From NCBI GenBank assembly GCA_963707065.1, contig CAVPPJ010000042.1, forward strand, positions 310,001 through 374,000: DNA of 64,000 nt, written 5' to 3'. Position 1 is the stretch's first letter; the number at the start of each line of letters is the position of its first letter. The notes beneath the pieces are model-generated. The model saw nothing but the letters and a program-made list of their open reading frames with translations. It made no database searches and was not told where the DNA came from. Shown here piece after piece: positions 43,296-52,108 of the stretch. This DNA comes from Palsa-506 sp963707065. GTDB lineage: Bacteria > Actinomycetota > Actinomycetes > Streptosporangiales > Streptosporangiaceae. A program made the position numbers and the translations under genes.

Positions 43296-43380
43296 GCAAC
43301 CCCGTGGATCGGGCTTTCAGTGGCACCCAACCCGCTGAAAGCCCGATCCACGGGGTTAGCGGAAGATTTGCGGGCGGCCG
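43296..43380. repeat. 85-bp hairpin repeat, right copy
   Basis: Same orientation and length as the copy at 42882-42966; the 16-bp arms and loop are identical. In this copy the arms extend to 21 bp (43300-43320 with 43335-43355). Confidence 0.9.
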
Positions 43381-43445
43381 ATTGGCGGCGGGACTGGCTG
43401 CGGCTGGCGGTTCGTTCTGTCAGACGGCGCTGGCACGCTTCAGCC

Positions 43446-44411
43446 GTGGCAAGGAGTACCCGACTCGACCAGGCTGCCCTGTTGGCCACGCTGCGCGTTC
43501 AGCACGACGTCATCGCGCGGCGCCAGGCGATGGCGTGCGGCATGACTCCTGATGCCCTGGCGCACCGGTTACGGCCCGGTGGCCCCTGGCGGCGCTTGCT
43601 TCCCAGCACCTACCTCGCCGTGACTGGTACCCCGACGCTCGCCCAGAAGGACATGGCCGCGCAGTTGTATGCAGGGCCTGCCAGCGTGCTCACCGGCCGC
43701 GCGGCGCTACATGGCCTGGGCATCACGAACTCAGCTCCCAGCATCATCGACGTGCTGGTCCCGATGAGTCGCGAGCGAGGAAGCATTGCGTTCGCTGCCG
43801 TCCACCCGACCTCCCGGATGCCAGAGAACGTCGCCGTTTCCGGCCGGCGACGGTATGCAATGGCGCCCCGCGCGATCGCCGACACCGCTCGCTGGCTGGC
43901 GGACTTGCGCGAGGTAAGGGCCGTTGTGGCGGACGCAGTGCAGAAGGGGCGATGCCCGCTCAGCCTGCTGATTCACGAACTCGACGGTGGCACGGTCAGA
44001 GGTTCCGCACTGCTGCGGCAGGTACTCGCCGAGGTGGCCGAGGGCATGCGGTCCGTCGCGGAGGCGGACTTCATGGACCTTATTAAGCGCGGCCGGCTGC
44101 CCATGCCGCTGTTCAACGCCCGCCTCTACGGTCCCGACGGTGCCTTGATCGCGATTCCGGACGCCTGGTGGCCCGAGGCAGGGGTAGCCGCCGAGGTCGA
44201 CTCCAGGGAATGGCACCTGACGCCTGCCGACTGGGAGCGCACCATGCGCCGGCACGCGCAGATGAGCAGCTACGGCATCATCGTGCTGCATTTCACCCCG
44301 CGCGAGATCCGGTCCGGGCCGGCGGCCGTCATCGCCGCCATCGCCGGGGCGGTGAAAAATGGCAGCGCCCGCCCGCCGCTGCCGGTCGTGGTGCGGCGCG
44401 CGTCGGCATAG
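43446..44411 (+). CDS. AbiEi-like/DUF559-type protein
   Basis: A 321-residue actinobacterial protein of the type often labelled AbiEi antitoxin-like or DUF559. The N-terminal region (LATLRVQHDVIARRQAMACGMTPDALAHRLRPGGPWRRLLPSTYLA) is a winged helix as in AbiEi; the C-terminus has a Vsr-like restriction-endonuclease fold (AAEVDSREWHLTPADWERTMRRH then GIIVLHFTPREI). No AbiEii-type toxin is adjacent. The start GTG at 43446 has no clear ribosome-binding site. Function is not established; such proteins are common solitary genes in actinobacteria. Confidence 0.7.
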   Translation: MARSTRLDQAALLATLRVQHDVIARRQAMACGMTPDALAHRLRPGGPWRRLLPSTYLAVTGTPTLAQKDMAAQLYAGPASVLTGRAALHGLGITNSAPSIIDVLVPMSRERGSIAFAAVHPTSRMPENVAVSGRRRYAMAPRAIADTARWLADLREVRAVVADAVQKGRCPLSLLIHELDGGTVRGSALLRQVLAEVAEGMRSVAEADFMDLIKRGRLPMPLFNARLYGPDGALIAIPDAWWPEAGVAAEVDSREWHLTPADWERTMRRHAQMSSYGIIVLHFTPREIRSGPAAVIAAIAGAVKNGSARPPLPVVVRRASA

Positions 44412-44490
44412 GACCGCCCGGATGGCTCAGAACCTTCTGCGGGGCTAAGTGCCCTGCGCGCGTCGGCCATCGGACCGCCGGACGGCTCAG
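44396..44490. repeat. Duplicated 35-bp segment at the end of the AbiEi-like gene
   Basis: 44396-44430 (containing GCGCGCGTCGGC and GGCTCAG) recurs at 44456-44490 with few changes, 60 bp apart. The first copy contains the gene's stop codon. Confidence 0.65.
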
Positions 44491-44556
44491 GGGAGTCAGC
44501 AAGGCGGTTGGCCCGGCAGCCCGGCTACCGATGCCGGGCAGGCCGGGCGTGCCCCC

Positions 44557-44562
44557 TAGACT
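44557..44562 (+). promoter_or_regulatory. Leaderless-type -10 box TAGACT
   Basis: TAGACT ends 7 nt before the GTG at 44570, and no ribosome-binding site is present. This fits transcription starting at the start codon of the ABC ATPase gene. Confidence 0.55.
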
Positions 44563-44569
44563 CGCCAGC

Positions 44570-45496
44570 GTGGGCACCGCTCCGGCCGTTGAGATCGTCA
44601 GCCTGGTGAAGAATTACGGGCGGACGGCGGCGGTGGCGGGCCTGTCGATGCAGGCCGGACGATCCCAGGTGACCGCGATTCTCGGGCCGAACGGCGCCGG
44701 GAAGACGACCACCATCGAGATCTGCGAGGGCTACCGGCGGCCGGACGAGGGCACGGTTCGCGTGCTCGGCCTCAATCCGGTCCGCGACGCCCGCGAGCTG
44801 AGGCCCAAGGTCGGCGTGATGCTGCAGTCCGGCGGCATCCCGACCTCGGCGCGAGCCGGTGAGTACCTGCGCGTGCTGGCCAGCTTCTACGCCCGGCCGC
44901 TCGATCCCGCCATGCTGCTGGAGCGGCTCGGCCTGACGGCCAGCACGCGAACTCCGTTCAAGCGGCTGTCCGGTGGCCAGCAGCAGCGGCTTTCGCTGGC
45001 TGCCGCCGTGATCGGCCGCCCGGAACTTGTCTTCCTCGACGAGCCCACCGCCGGGCTCGATCCGCAGGCGCGGCACGCCACCTGGGACCTGATCACCGCC
45101 ATGCGCGCGGCCGGCGCCAGCGTCATCCTGACCACCCATTACATGGACGAAGCCGAGCGGCTGGCGGACCGCGTCGCCATCGTGGACCACGGCACGCTGG
45201 TGGCCGAAGGCACTCCGGCCCAGCTCACCGGCACGGCGGGCCAGCTGAGGTTCCGCGCGGAGCCGGGCCTGGACACGGACAGCCTGCTGGCCGCGCTCCC
45301 GGCGGGCAGCGCCGCCAAGGAATCGCCGGCCGGCCATTACCTAGTCGAGGCGCATGACCGGGTCGACCCGCAGCTGCTGGCCGCGGTGACCGCCTGGTGC
45401 GCGGAGCGCGGCATCCTCGCGCAGAGCCTGCGGATCGAGAGCCGCACGCTGGAAGACGTCTTCCTGGAGCTGACCGGGCGGGAGTTGCGGTCGTGA
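44570..45496 (+). CDS. ABC transporter ATP-binding protein (drug/antibiotic export type)
   Basis: A 308-residue ATPase of an ABC-2 exporter. Walker A GPNGAGKTTT, signature LSGGQQQRLSLAAAV, Walker B LVFLDEPTAGLD and H-loop TTHYMDEAERL are intact. The C-terminal ~80 residues form the usual substrate/partner domain ending ESRTLEDVFLELTGRELRS. GTG 44570 is chosen for the TAGACT box 7 nt upstream. It overlaps the permease gene by GTGA. In M. tuberculosis homologues lie between sufR and the ctaA/tkt region. Confidence 0.92.
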   Translation: MGTAPAVEIVSLVKNYGRTAAVAGLSMQAGRSQVTAILGPNGAGKTTTIEICEGYRRPDEGTVRVLGLNPVRDARELRPKVGVMLQSGGIPTSARAGEYLRVLASFYARPLDPAMLLERLGLTASTRTPFKRLSGGQQQRLSLAAAVIGRPELVFLDEPTAGLDPQARHATWDLITAMRAAGASVILTTHYMDEAERLADRVAIVDHGTLVAEGTPAQLTGTAGQLRFRAEPGLDTDSLLAALPAGSAAKESPAGHYLVEAHDRVDPQLLAAVTAWCAERGILAQSLRIESRTLEDVFLELTGRELRS

Positions 45497-46323
45497 CCGC
45501 GTCGCGGGCGTCGGCGGCGGGTCCGCCGGCCGCGGCTGGCTCGACGGCCGGGACGGACTGGCCGGCCCCGGCGCCGGGAGCGGCGCCGCTGCCGAGAATG
45601 GTCGGCGCGCAGGCCACCCTGGAACTGCGCACGCTGCTGCGCAATGGCGAGCAACTGCTGCTCATCCTGATCATCCCGGTGCTGCTGCTCGCCGCCTTCA
45701 GCCACGAGAAGCTGGTCAACTTCGGGCCAGGCACCCGGATCGACTACCTGGCCCCCGGCATCCTCGCGCTCGCGGTGATGTCGACCGCCTTCACCAGCCA
45801 GGCGATCGCGACCGGCTTCGAACGGCGCTACGGCGTACTGAAGCGGCTGGGCTCCACTCCCCTGCGGCGCAGCGGCCTGATCACCGCCAAGACACTGACC
45901 GTGCTGGTGGTCGAGCTATTGCAGACGGTGGTGATCGTCGCGGTCGGGCTCGCGCTCGGCTGGCAGCCGCACACCGGCGGCGGAGCAATCGCCTGGGCGC
46001 TGCTGCTCATGCTCGCCGGGACAGCGGCGTTCAGCGGCCTTGCCCTGCTGATGGCCGGGACACTACGGGCCGAGGCCACGCTGGCCGCCGCCAACCTGCT
46101 GTACCTGGTCATGCTCGGGCTCGGCGGCATCGTCTTCCCGCTGACGAGGTACCCGGCGTCAGCGCAGCCCTGGCTGAAGCTGCTGCCGGGCGGTGCCTTG
46201 TCGGACGGCCTGCGATCGGTATTGCAGAACGGCAGCGGGCTGCCGGTCCGTGACCTTCTGGTGCTCGCGGCCTGGGCCGCGGTAAGCATAGCCATCGCAG
46301 CGCGGGCATTCCGCTGGGAGTAA
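45493..46323 (+). CDS. ABC-2 family exporter permease
   Basis: Membrane partner of the preceding ATPase, 276 residues. A ~35-residue Ala/Pro-rich N-terminus is followed by about six helices (LLLILIIPVLLLAAF; ILALAVMSTAFTSQAIA; TVLVVELLQTVVIVAVGLAL; ALLLMLAGTAAFSGLALLM; ANLLYLVMLGLGGIVFPL; DLLVLAAWAAVSIAIAARAF). The substrate is unknown. Confidence 0.9.
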   Translation: MTASRASAAGPPAAAGSTAGTDWPAPAPGAAPLPRMVGAQATLELRTLLRNGEQLLLILIIPVLLLAAFSHEKLVNFGPGTRIDYLAPGILALAVMSTAFTSQAIATGFERRYGVLKRLGSTPLRRSGLITAKTLTVLVVELLQTVVIVAVGLALGWQPHTGGGAIAWALLLMLAGTAAFSGLALLMAGTLRAEATLAAANLLYLVMLGLGGIVFPLTRYPASAQPWLKLLPGGALSDGLRSVLQNGSGLPVRDLLVLAAWAAVSIAIAARAFRWE

Positions 46324-46493
46324 CGCCCGCGACCGGCGAGCCCCGCCCCGGCGAGCCCGGCGCCGGCGCTGGCGGGCCAGGCGCTGGCGAGCCAGGTGCC
46401 GGCGGCAGGCGCTGGCGGGCTCGGCGCCGGCGGCCTGGTGCCAGCACGCCCGGCGCTGGCGGCACGGACACTGGCGGCAGCAGGCTCGCACGG

Positions 46494-47402
46494 GTGCCGC
46501 CGTCCGTGCTGGTGGGCGCCGGCATCGTGTCGGTACAGCTTGGCGCCGGCCTGGCCGCCCGGCTCTTCACCGAGATCCCGCCGGCCGGGGTCACCGGCCT
46601 CCGGCTGTGGACATCCGCCGTGATGCTGGCGGTCATCGGCGGCCGGGGCCTGGCCCGGACGCTGGGTGACATTGTCCGGCGGCGGCGCTGGCAGGATGCC
46701 CGGGTGGCGGTGGCCTTCGGCGTCGCGCTAGCGGTGATGAACTTCTCGATCTACCAGTCGTTCGCCCGGATCCCGCTCGGCATCGCGGTGACCATCGAGT
46801 TCCTCGGGCCGCTGGCCATCGCCGTGGCGTCATCCCGGCACATGATCGACCTGCTCTGGGTCTGCCTGGCCGGCCTGGGCGTGGTGCTGCTGGCCCGTGG
46901 CGGCACCACCCTCGCGGGCGGCGCCGTGCCGGGCTCGGGCGGCGGGCACGGGCTGGCCGTCTCGGGCATCGCGTTCGCGCTGGTGGCGGCGGCTGCCTGG
47001 GCGGGTTACATCAAGCTCAGCGCCTCCACCGGGCGGCGGCTGGCCGGCTCCTCCGGGCTTGCCATTGCCATGATCATCGCTGCGCTGATCGTGACCCCGC
47101 CGGCCGTGGCCGCCGGGCACGCCGCGCTGCTGCGCCCTGGGGTGCTGGCGGCCGGCGCGGTCATCGGCCTGCTGTCATCGGTGATCCCGTACCGCTTCGA
47201 GCTTGACGCGCTGCAACGGATCCCGGCGCGGCTCTACGGCATCTGGGTGAGCCTCGCGCCAGCCGTAGCCGCCCTGATCGGGCTGATCCTGCTGAACGAG
47301 TCCCTGGCGGCCCGCGAGTGGGCGGCGGTCGGCTGCGTCGTGGTCGCCAGCGCCGGCGCGTCCCGGCACGCGGCCGGGGACGCGCAGGCGCCGCAGGCCT
47401 GA
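46494..47402 (+). CDS. EamA/RhtA-type metabolite exporter
   Basis: DMT-superfamily transporter of 302 residues with ten predicted helices in two EamA repeats. The LRLWTSAVMLAVIGGRG and FSIYQSFARIPLGIAVTIEFLGPLAIAV stretches match the RhtA (threonine/homoserine) branch. GTG start is uncertain: the 170 bp before it are a run of GGCGCTGGCGGGC-like repeats with no ribosome-binding site. Confidence 0.82.
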   Translation: MPPSVLVGAGIVSVQLGAGLAARLFTEIPPAGVTGLRLWTSAVMLAVIGGRGLARTLGDIVRRRRWQDARVAVAFGVALAVMNFSIYQSFARIPLGIAVTIEFLGPLAIAVASSRHMIDLLWVCLAGLGVVLLARGGTTLAGGAVPGSGGGHGLAVSGIAFALVAAAAWAGYIKLSASTGRRLAGSSGLAIAMIIAALIVTPPAVAAGHAALLRPGVLAAGAVIGLLSSVIPYRFELDALQRIPARLYGIWVSLAPAVAALIGLILLNESLAAREWAAVGCVVVASAGASRHAAGDAQAPQA

Positions 47403-47440
47403 CGGCCGCGGACAGCCGGATCCGCGCAGGCGCCGCAGGG

Positions 47441-47509
47441 CTGACGGCCGCGGATCGGCCGACCTGACGGTCGCGGATCGGCCGGCCTGACGGCCGCGGA
47501 CAGGCCGGC
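47441..47509. repeat. Three 23-bp imperfect repeats before ctaA
   Basis: Units at 47441-47463, 47464-47486 and 47487-47509, all starting CTGACGG(C/T)CGCGGA. A fourth, shorter copy overlaps the stop of the EamA gene at 47399. No gene is seen in this 180-bp gap apart from the ctaA promoter. Confidence 0.78.
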
Positions 47510-47581
47510 CTGGCTGGCGGCGGATCGGGCGGCCGGCCCGCGGCAGCCGCCGGGTAACCGGCAGCTACTAGGCTCGGGTCC

Positions 47582-48628
47582 GTGCTCACCGACTCTGCCT
47601 CGGGAAGCGCCGCGGCGGGCCCCGCCGCGCGCGGATCGATCACGCGGGCTGCGCGCAGGCTGGCGGCGCCCGTGCTCACCCCATCGGCCGTGTCAATGCG
47701 GCGCATCGCGCTGGCCGGCGTGCTGGCATCGGCCGGCATCATCATGACCGGCGCGGCGGTACGGCTGAGCCAGTCCGGCCTCGGCTGCCCGGACTGGCCG
47801 GCCTGCACGGCGCACAGCATCGTGGCTGGCGGCACCAGCGGCAGCAGCCTCGTGCACCGCTGGATCGAGTTCGGCAACCGGCTGCTGACCGGCGCCATCC
47901 TGGTGATCTCGGTGCTCGTCGCGGTGGCCGCCTGGCAGTTCAGGCCCGGCGGCGGCCGCCGCCGCGATGTGGTCGTGCTCGGGTTCACCCAGCCGGCCGG
48001 CATCGTCGCGCAGGCGGTCATCGGCGGCGTGGTGGTGCTCACCAAGCTCGACCCGGTCTGGGTCTCCATCCACTTCCTGCTGTCCATCAGCCTGGTAGCC
48101 GCCGCGGTCGCGCTGCACGTGCGGGTCACCGAGGGCGCCGGGCCGACCCGCCCGCTGGTCCGCGGCGACCTGCGGCTGCTCGCTGCCGCGGTGGTCGCGG
48201 TAGTGGTCGCGATGCTGGCCGCGGGAACCGTTGTCACCGGCACCGGGCCGCTGGCCGGCGCCCGCTCGGTGGCCCGCTATCACCTGCCGCTGGGGGGCGT
48301 GACCCAGCTGCACGCCGATATCGGCTGGCTGATCACCGGCCTGGTGCTGGCGCTGGTGACGGGCCTGCGATTCGGCGATGCCCCCCGGCGGGCGAGGCGC
48401 CTCGGCTGGGTACTGCTCGGCCTGATCCTGGCGCAGGGCGCCGTCGGCTACACCCAGTACTTCAACGGCCTGCCGGCCGGTCTCGTCTGGGTGCACGTGA
48501 CCGGCGCGGTGCTGATCTGGATCACGGCACTGCGGCTCCTGTTCGCGCTGCGGGACCGGGGCGCCCTGCCGGAACGGGCAACCGTCCGCGCCAGCACCCC
48601 AGCCCCGGTGCAAGCCCAGGACGCGTGA
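47582..48628 (+). CDS. ctaA: Heme A synthase (COX15/CtaA)
   Basis: Membrane enzyme that oxidises heme O to heme A for cytochrome aa3. The 348-residue protein has eight helices and the heme-ligand regions SLVHRWIEFGNRLLTGAIL, ISLVAAAVALHVRV, TQLHADIGWLITGLVLAL and LVWVHVTGAVLIW. The Cys pair of the first loop (GLGCPDWPACTAH) is present. A TAGGCT box ends 7 nt before the GTG, so it is likely leaderless. The N-terminus has ~35 extra residues. The heme O synthase gene ctaB, usual neighbour, is absent here. Confidence 0.92.
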   Translation: MLTDSASGSAAAGPAARGSITRAARRLAAPVLTPSAVSMRRIALAGVLASAGIIMTGAAVRLSQSGLGCPDWPACTAHSIVAGGTSGSSLVHRWIEFGNRLLTGAILVISVLVAVAAWQFRPGGGRRRDVVVLGFTQPAGIVAQAVIGGVVVLTKLDPVWVSIHFLLSISLVAAAVALHVRVTEGAGPTRPLVRGDLRLLAAAVVAVVVAMLAAGTVVTGTGPLAGARSVARYHLPLGGVTQLHADIGWLITGLVLALVTGLRFGDAPRRARRLGWVLLGLILAQGAVGYTQYFNGLPAGLVWVHVTGAVLIWITALRLLFALRDRGALPERATVRASTPAPVQAQDA

Positions 48629-48674
48629 CTGTCCCCGGGGGCCGGGCCGGACGGCTGGGACGCGCGCCGCGGGA

Positions 48675-48717
48675 TAAGGTCGTTGCGATGATCGCGTTGC
48701 CCTCGGAAGGAGCCTGA
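48675..48717 (+). promoter_or_regulatory. tkt promoter box and leaderless mini-ORF MIALPSEGA
   Basis: TAAGGT at 48675-48680 ends 7 nt before ATG 48688, which opens a nine-codon frame ending in TGA at 48715-48717. AAGGAG inside it is the only ribosome-binding site for tkt (GTG 48725). A second ATG at 48717 opens a three-codon frame that stops across the tkt start. Translation of the mini-ORFs may couple to tkt. Confidence 0.45.
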
Positions 48718-48724
48718 TGTCCCG

Positions 48725-50851
48725 GTGAGCACTCAGCCCGATACCTCGCTGGAATGGTCCGATACCGACGCGCGCGCGGTTGACCTGATCCGCGTTCTGG
48801 CCATGGACGCGGTGGAGCAGGCCGGCTCCGGTCATCCCGGCACGGCGATGAGCCTGGCCCCGGCGGCCTACCTGCTGTGGCAGCGGTTCCTGCGGCACGA
48901 CCCGGCCGACGCCGGCTGGATCGGCCGGGACCGGTTCGTGCTGTCCTGCGGACATTCCAGCCTGACGCTGTACATCCAGCTCTACCTGTCCGGTTACGGG
49001 CTGACGCTCGATGACCTCAAGGCCTACCGGACCTGGGGCAGCCGCACGCCCGGCCATCCCGAGCACTGGCACACCCCCGGCGTGGAAGTGACCACCGGCC
49101 CGCTCGGCCAGGGCATCGCCAACGCGGTCGGCATGGCGATGGCCGCCCGCCGGGAGCGCGGGCTGCTCGACCCGGACGCCGCCCCCGGCACCAGCCCGTT
49201 CGATCATCACATTTACGTCTTCGCCTCCGATGGCGACATCGAGGAGGGCATCAGCCACGAGGCCTCCTCCCTCGCGGCTCATCAGGAGCTCGGCAACCTT
49301 GTGCTGCTCTACGACGACAACAACATCTCCATCGAGGACAACACCGACATCGCGAAGTCGGAGGACGTGCTGGCCCGGTACGAGGCCTACGGCTGGCACG
49401 TGCAGCGGGTCAGCTGGCGCCACCCCGATGGCTACCACGAGGACGTCGCGGCGCTGGCCGCGGCGTTCGCGGCGGCGCGGGATCACACCGCGGCCCCGTC
49501 GATCATCGGCCTGCGGACCATCATCGGCTGGCCCGCCCCGGACAAGCAGGACACCGGCGCCGCGCACGGCTCCGCGCTGGGCGCGGACGAGGTGGCGGCC
49601 ACCAAGCGGATCCTCGGCTTTGACCCGGACGCCGCGTTCCCGGCCGGGGACGAGCTGGTCGCGCACGCCCGCAAGGTCGCCGACCGCGGCAAGCAGCAGC
49701 ACGCTGCCTGGGAGGACTCGTTCGCGGCATGGTCCGCGGCCAATCCCGGCCGCAGCAAGCTGCTCGCCCGGCTGCGGGCCAGGGAGCTGCCGGCCGGCTG
49801 GGCCGATGCGCTCCCCGCGTTCCCGCCCAGCGAGAAGGGGGTCGCCACCAGGAAGGCTTCCGGACAGATTTTGAACGAGCTAGCCCCCGTGCTCCCCGAG
49901 CTCTGGGGCGGATCGGCCGACCTGGCCGGGAGTAACGACACCACGATGAAGGGCGAGCCGTCCTTCATACCGCTGGACCACCAGACCGAGATGTTCCCCG
50001 GCAATCCCTACGGGCGGACACTGCACTTCGGCATCCGCGAGCACGCCATGGGCGCGATCTGCAACGGCATCGCGCTGCACGGCCTGACCAGGCCCTACGG
50101 CGGCACCTTCCTGGTGTTCAGCGACTACATGCGGCCCTCAGTGCGGCTGGCCGCGCTAATGGGCATCTCAGTCACGTTCGTCTGGACGCACGACTCAATC
50201 GGACTCGGCGAGGACGGCCCCACCCACCAGCCGGTGGAGCACCTGTGGGCGCTGCGAGCCATCCCCGGCCTGGACGTGGTGCGTCCCGGCGACGCGAACG
50301 AGACCGCGGTCGCCTGGCGCACCATCCTGGAGCGCGATGATCACCCGGCCGGGCTCTGCCTGACCCGGCAGAACATTCCGGTGCTGGACCGCGCCGACGG
50401 GAATGCGGCCGGGATCACCAGCGCCGAGGGCACCGCCCGCGGCGGGTACATCCTGGCCGACGCGGCCGGCGGCGCGCCTGACGTGATCCTGATCGCCACC
50501 GGCAGCGAGGTGCAGATCGCGCTGGCCGCCAGGGACCTGCTGCAGCGCGGCGGCACGCCGGCCCGGGTGGTCTCCATGCCGTGCGTGGAATGGTTCGAGG
50601 AGCAGGACGCCGGCTACCGGGAGCAGGTACTGCCGCCGGGCATCCGGGCGCGGGTCAGCGTGGAGGCCGGCATCGCGCTCGGCTGGCGCGGCTTCACCGG
50701 GGACTTCGGCGAAGCAGTCAGCCTGGAGCACTACGGCGCGTCAGCGGCGCAGGAGAAGCTGTACGAGGAGTTCGGCATCACCGCGCAGCGGGTGGCCGAG
50801 GCCGCCAGGTCAAGCCTGGCCAGGCTGACCGCGGCGGCCGGCCGCGAATGA
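48725..50851 (+). CDS. tkt: Transketolase
   Basis: Thiamine diphosphate enzyme of the pentose-phosphate pathway, 708 residues. N-terminal ThDP domain with AGSGHPGTAMSLAPAAYLL, TGPLGQGIANAVGMA and FASDGDIEEGISHEASSLA; Pyr domain with EHAMGAICNGIALHG and WTHDSIGLGEDGPTHQPVEHL; C-terminal regulatory domain. All functional parts are intact. The start is GTG, with AAGGAG about 12 nt away. It leads the tkt-tal-zwf-opcA-pgl operon, a conserved order in actinobacteria. Confidence 0.96.
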   Translation: MSTQPDTSLEWSDTDARAVDLIRVLAMDAVEQAGSGHPGTAMSLAPAAYLLWQRFLRHDPADAGWIGRDRFVLSCGHSSLTLYIQLYLSGYGLTLDDLKAYRTWGSRTPGHPEHWHTPGVEVTTGPLGQGIANAVGMAMAARRERGLLDPDAAPGTSPFDHHIYVFASDGDIEEGISHEASSLAAHQELGNLVLLYDDNNISIEDNTDIAKSEDVLARYEAYGWHVQRVSWRHPDGYHEDVAALAAAFAAARDHTAAPSIIGLRTIIGWPAPDKQDTGAAHGSALGADEVAATKRILGFDPDAAFPAGDELVAHARKVADRGKQQHAAWEDSFAAWSAANPGRSKLLARLRARELPAGWADALPAFPPSEKGVATRKASGQILNELAPVLPELWGGSADLAGSNDTTMKGEPSFIPLDHQTEMFPGNPYGRTLHFGIREHAMGAICNGIALHGLTRPYGGTFLVFSDYMRPSVRLAALMGISVTFVWTHDSIGLGEDGPTHQPVEHLWALRAIPGLDVVRPGDANETAVAWRTILERDDHPAGLCLTRQNIPVLDRADGNAAGITSAEGTARGGYILADAAGGAPDVILIATGSEVQIALAARDLLQRGGTPARVVSMPCVEWFEEQDAGYREQVLPPGIRARVSVEAGIALGWRGFTGDFGEAVSLEHYGASAAQEKLYEEFGITAQRVAEAARSSLARLTAAAGRE

Positions 50852-50938
50852 ACCGCGCCGCGGCCAGTGCGCCCGGCCAGTGCGCGCCAGCGAAACGAAT
50901 CCGCAGCCCCAGCGAGCGAACCCGAGGAGCGACAGGTC

Positions 50939-52108
50939 ATGACCTCGCAGCCCGATGACATCCTGGGGCAGCTTGCCGCCGCGGGTGTCGCCGTCTGGCT
51001 CGATGACATCAGCAGGGAGCGGCTGGCGACGGGCAATCTCGCGACGCTCGCCCGGGACATGCACGTGACCGGGGTGACGTCGAATCCGACCATCTTCGCG
51101 AGCGCCCTGTCCCGTGGCGCCGCCTATCACGACCAGGTCGCTGACCTGGCCGTGCGCGAGGTGACCCTGGACGAGGCCGCCCGCGAGATCACCACCTACG
51201 ACATCCGCTGGGCCTGCGATGTGCTGCGGCCGGCCTTTGACGCCAGCGGCGGCCTGGACGGCCGGGTGTCCATCGAGGTCGACCCGCGGCTGGCCACCCA
51301 GACCGCGAAGACCATCGCCGAGGCCCGTGCGCTCTGGTGGCAGGTCGGCCGGCCGAACCTGTTCGTCAAGATCCCGGCCACCGCCGAGGGCCTGCCCGCG
51401 ATAACGCAGTGCCTGCGCGACGGGATCAGCGTGAACGTGACGCTGATCTTCTCGCTGGAGCGCTACGGGCAGGTCATCGATGCCTTCATGGCGGGCCTGG
51501 AGGGGGCCGAAGGACGTGACCTGTCGGCGATCAGCTCGGTGGCCTCGTTCTTCGTCAGCCGGATGGACACCGAGGTGGACCGCAGGCTCGCCGTGGTCGG
51601 CACCCCGGCCGCGGACGCCCTGCGCGGCCAGGCGGCGATCGCCAACGCGCGGCTCGCCTATCAGCTGCATGAGCAGAAGTTCGCGACTGCCCGGTGGTCG
51701 GCCCTGCACGCGCGCGGCGCCCGGCCGCAGCGGCCGCTGTGGGCATCCACCAGCGCCAAGGACCCGGCCTACCGGGACACCATGTACGTCGAGGAACTGG
51801 TCGCGGCCGGCACCGTGAACACCATGCCGGAGGCGACCCTGCATGCCACCGCCGCGCATGGCGAGCTGCGCGGTGACACGATCCATGGCAGCTATGCGGA
51901 GTCCAGCGCCGTCTTTGACGCCCTGGCGGAGCTCGGCATCAGCTATCACGACGTGACCGGCGTGCTGGAGGAGGAGGGCGTGCAGAAGTTCACTACTTCC
52001 TGGCACGAGCTGCTTGCCACGATCAAGACGGAGATGGCGGCGGCCAGTGCCCGCCAGCCAGCTGAGCCAGCTGCGGAACCAGCTGCCGTGCCTGGGGAGG
52101 CCACATGA
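50939..52108 (+). CDS. tal: Transaldolase
   Basis: TIM-barrel enzyme of 389 residues, the long actinobacterial type (about 370-390). The Schiff-base lysine is in LFVKIPATAEGLPAI; the N-terminal WLDDISRERL and TSNPTIF motifs are conserved, and a late conserved stretch is YVEELVAAGTVNTMPEATLHA. ATG at 50939 has GAGGAG upstream. The last 20 residues are a Pro/Ala/Glu-rich tail and the stop overlaps zwf by ATGA. Confidence 0.95.
   Translation: MTSQPDDILGQLAAAGVAVWLDDISRERLATGNLATLARDMHVTGVTSNPTIFASALSRGAAYHDQVADLAVREVTLDEAAREITTYDIRWACDVLRPAFDASGGLDGRVSIEVDPRLATQTAKTIAEARALWWQVGRPNLFVKIPATAEGLPAITQCLRDGISVNVTLIFSLERYGQVIDAFMAGLEGAEGRDLSAISSVASFFVSRMDTEVDRRLAVVGTPAADALRGQAAIANARLAYQLHEQKFATARWSALHARGARPQRPLWASTSAKDPAYRDTMYVEELVAAGTVNTMPEATLHATAAHGELRGDTIHGSYAESSAVFDALAELGISYHDVTGVLEEEGVQKFTTSWHELLATIKTEMAAASARQPAEPAAEPAAVPGEAT

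Noticed and set aside
43446..44411. Complete AbiE toxin-antitoxin system
   Set aside because: No AbiEii nucleotidyltransferase-type toxin gene lies on either side; only a solitary AbiEi/DUF559-like gene.
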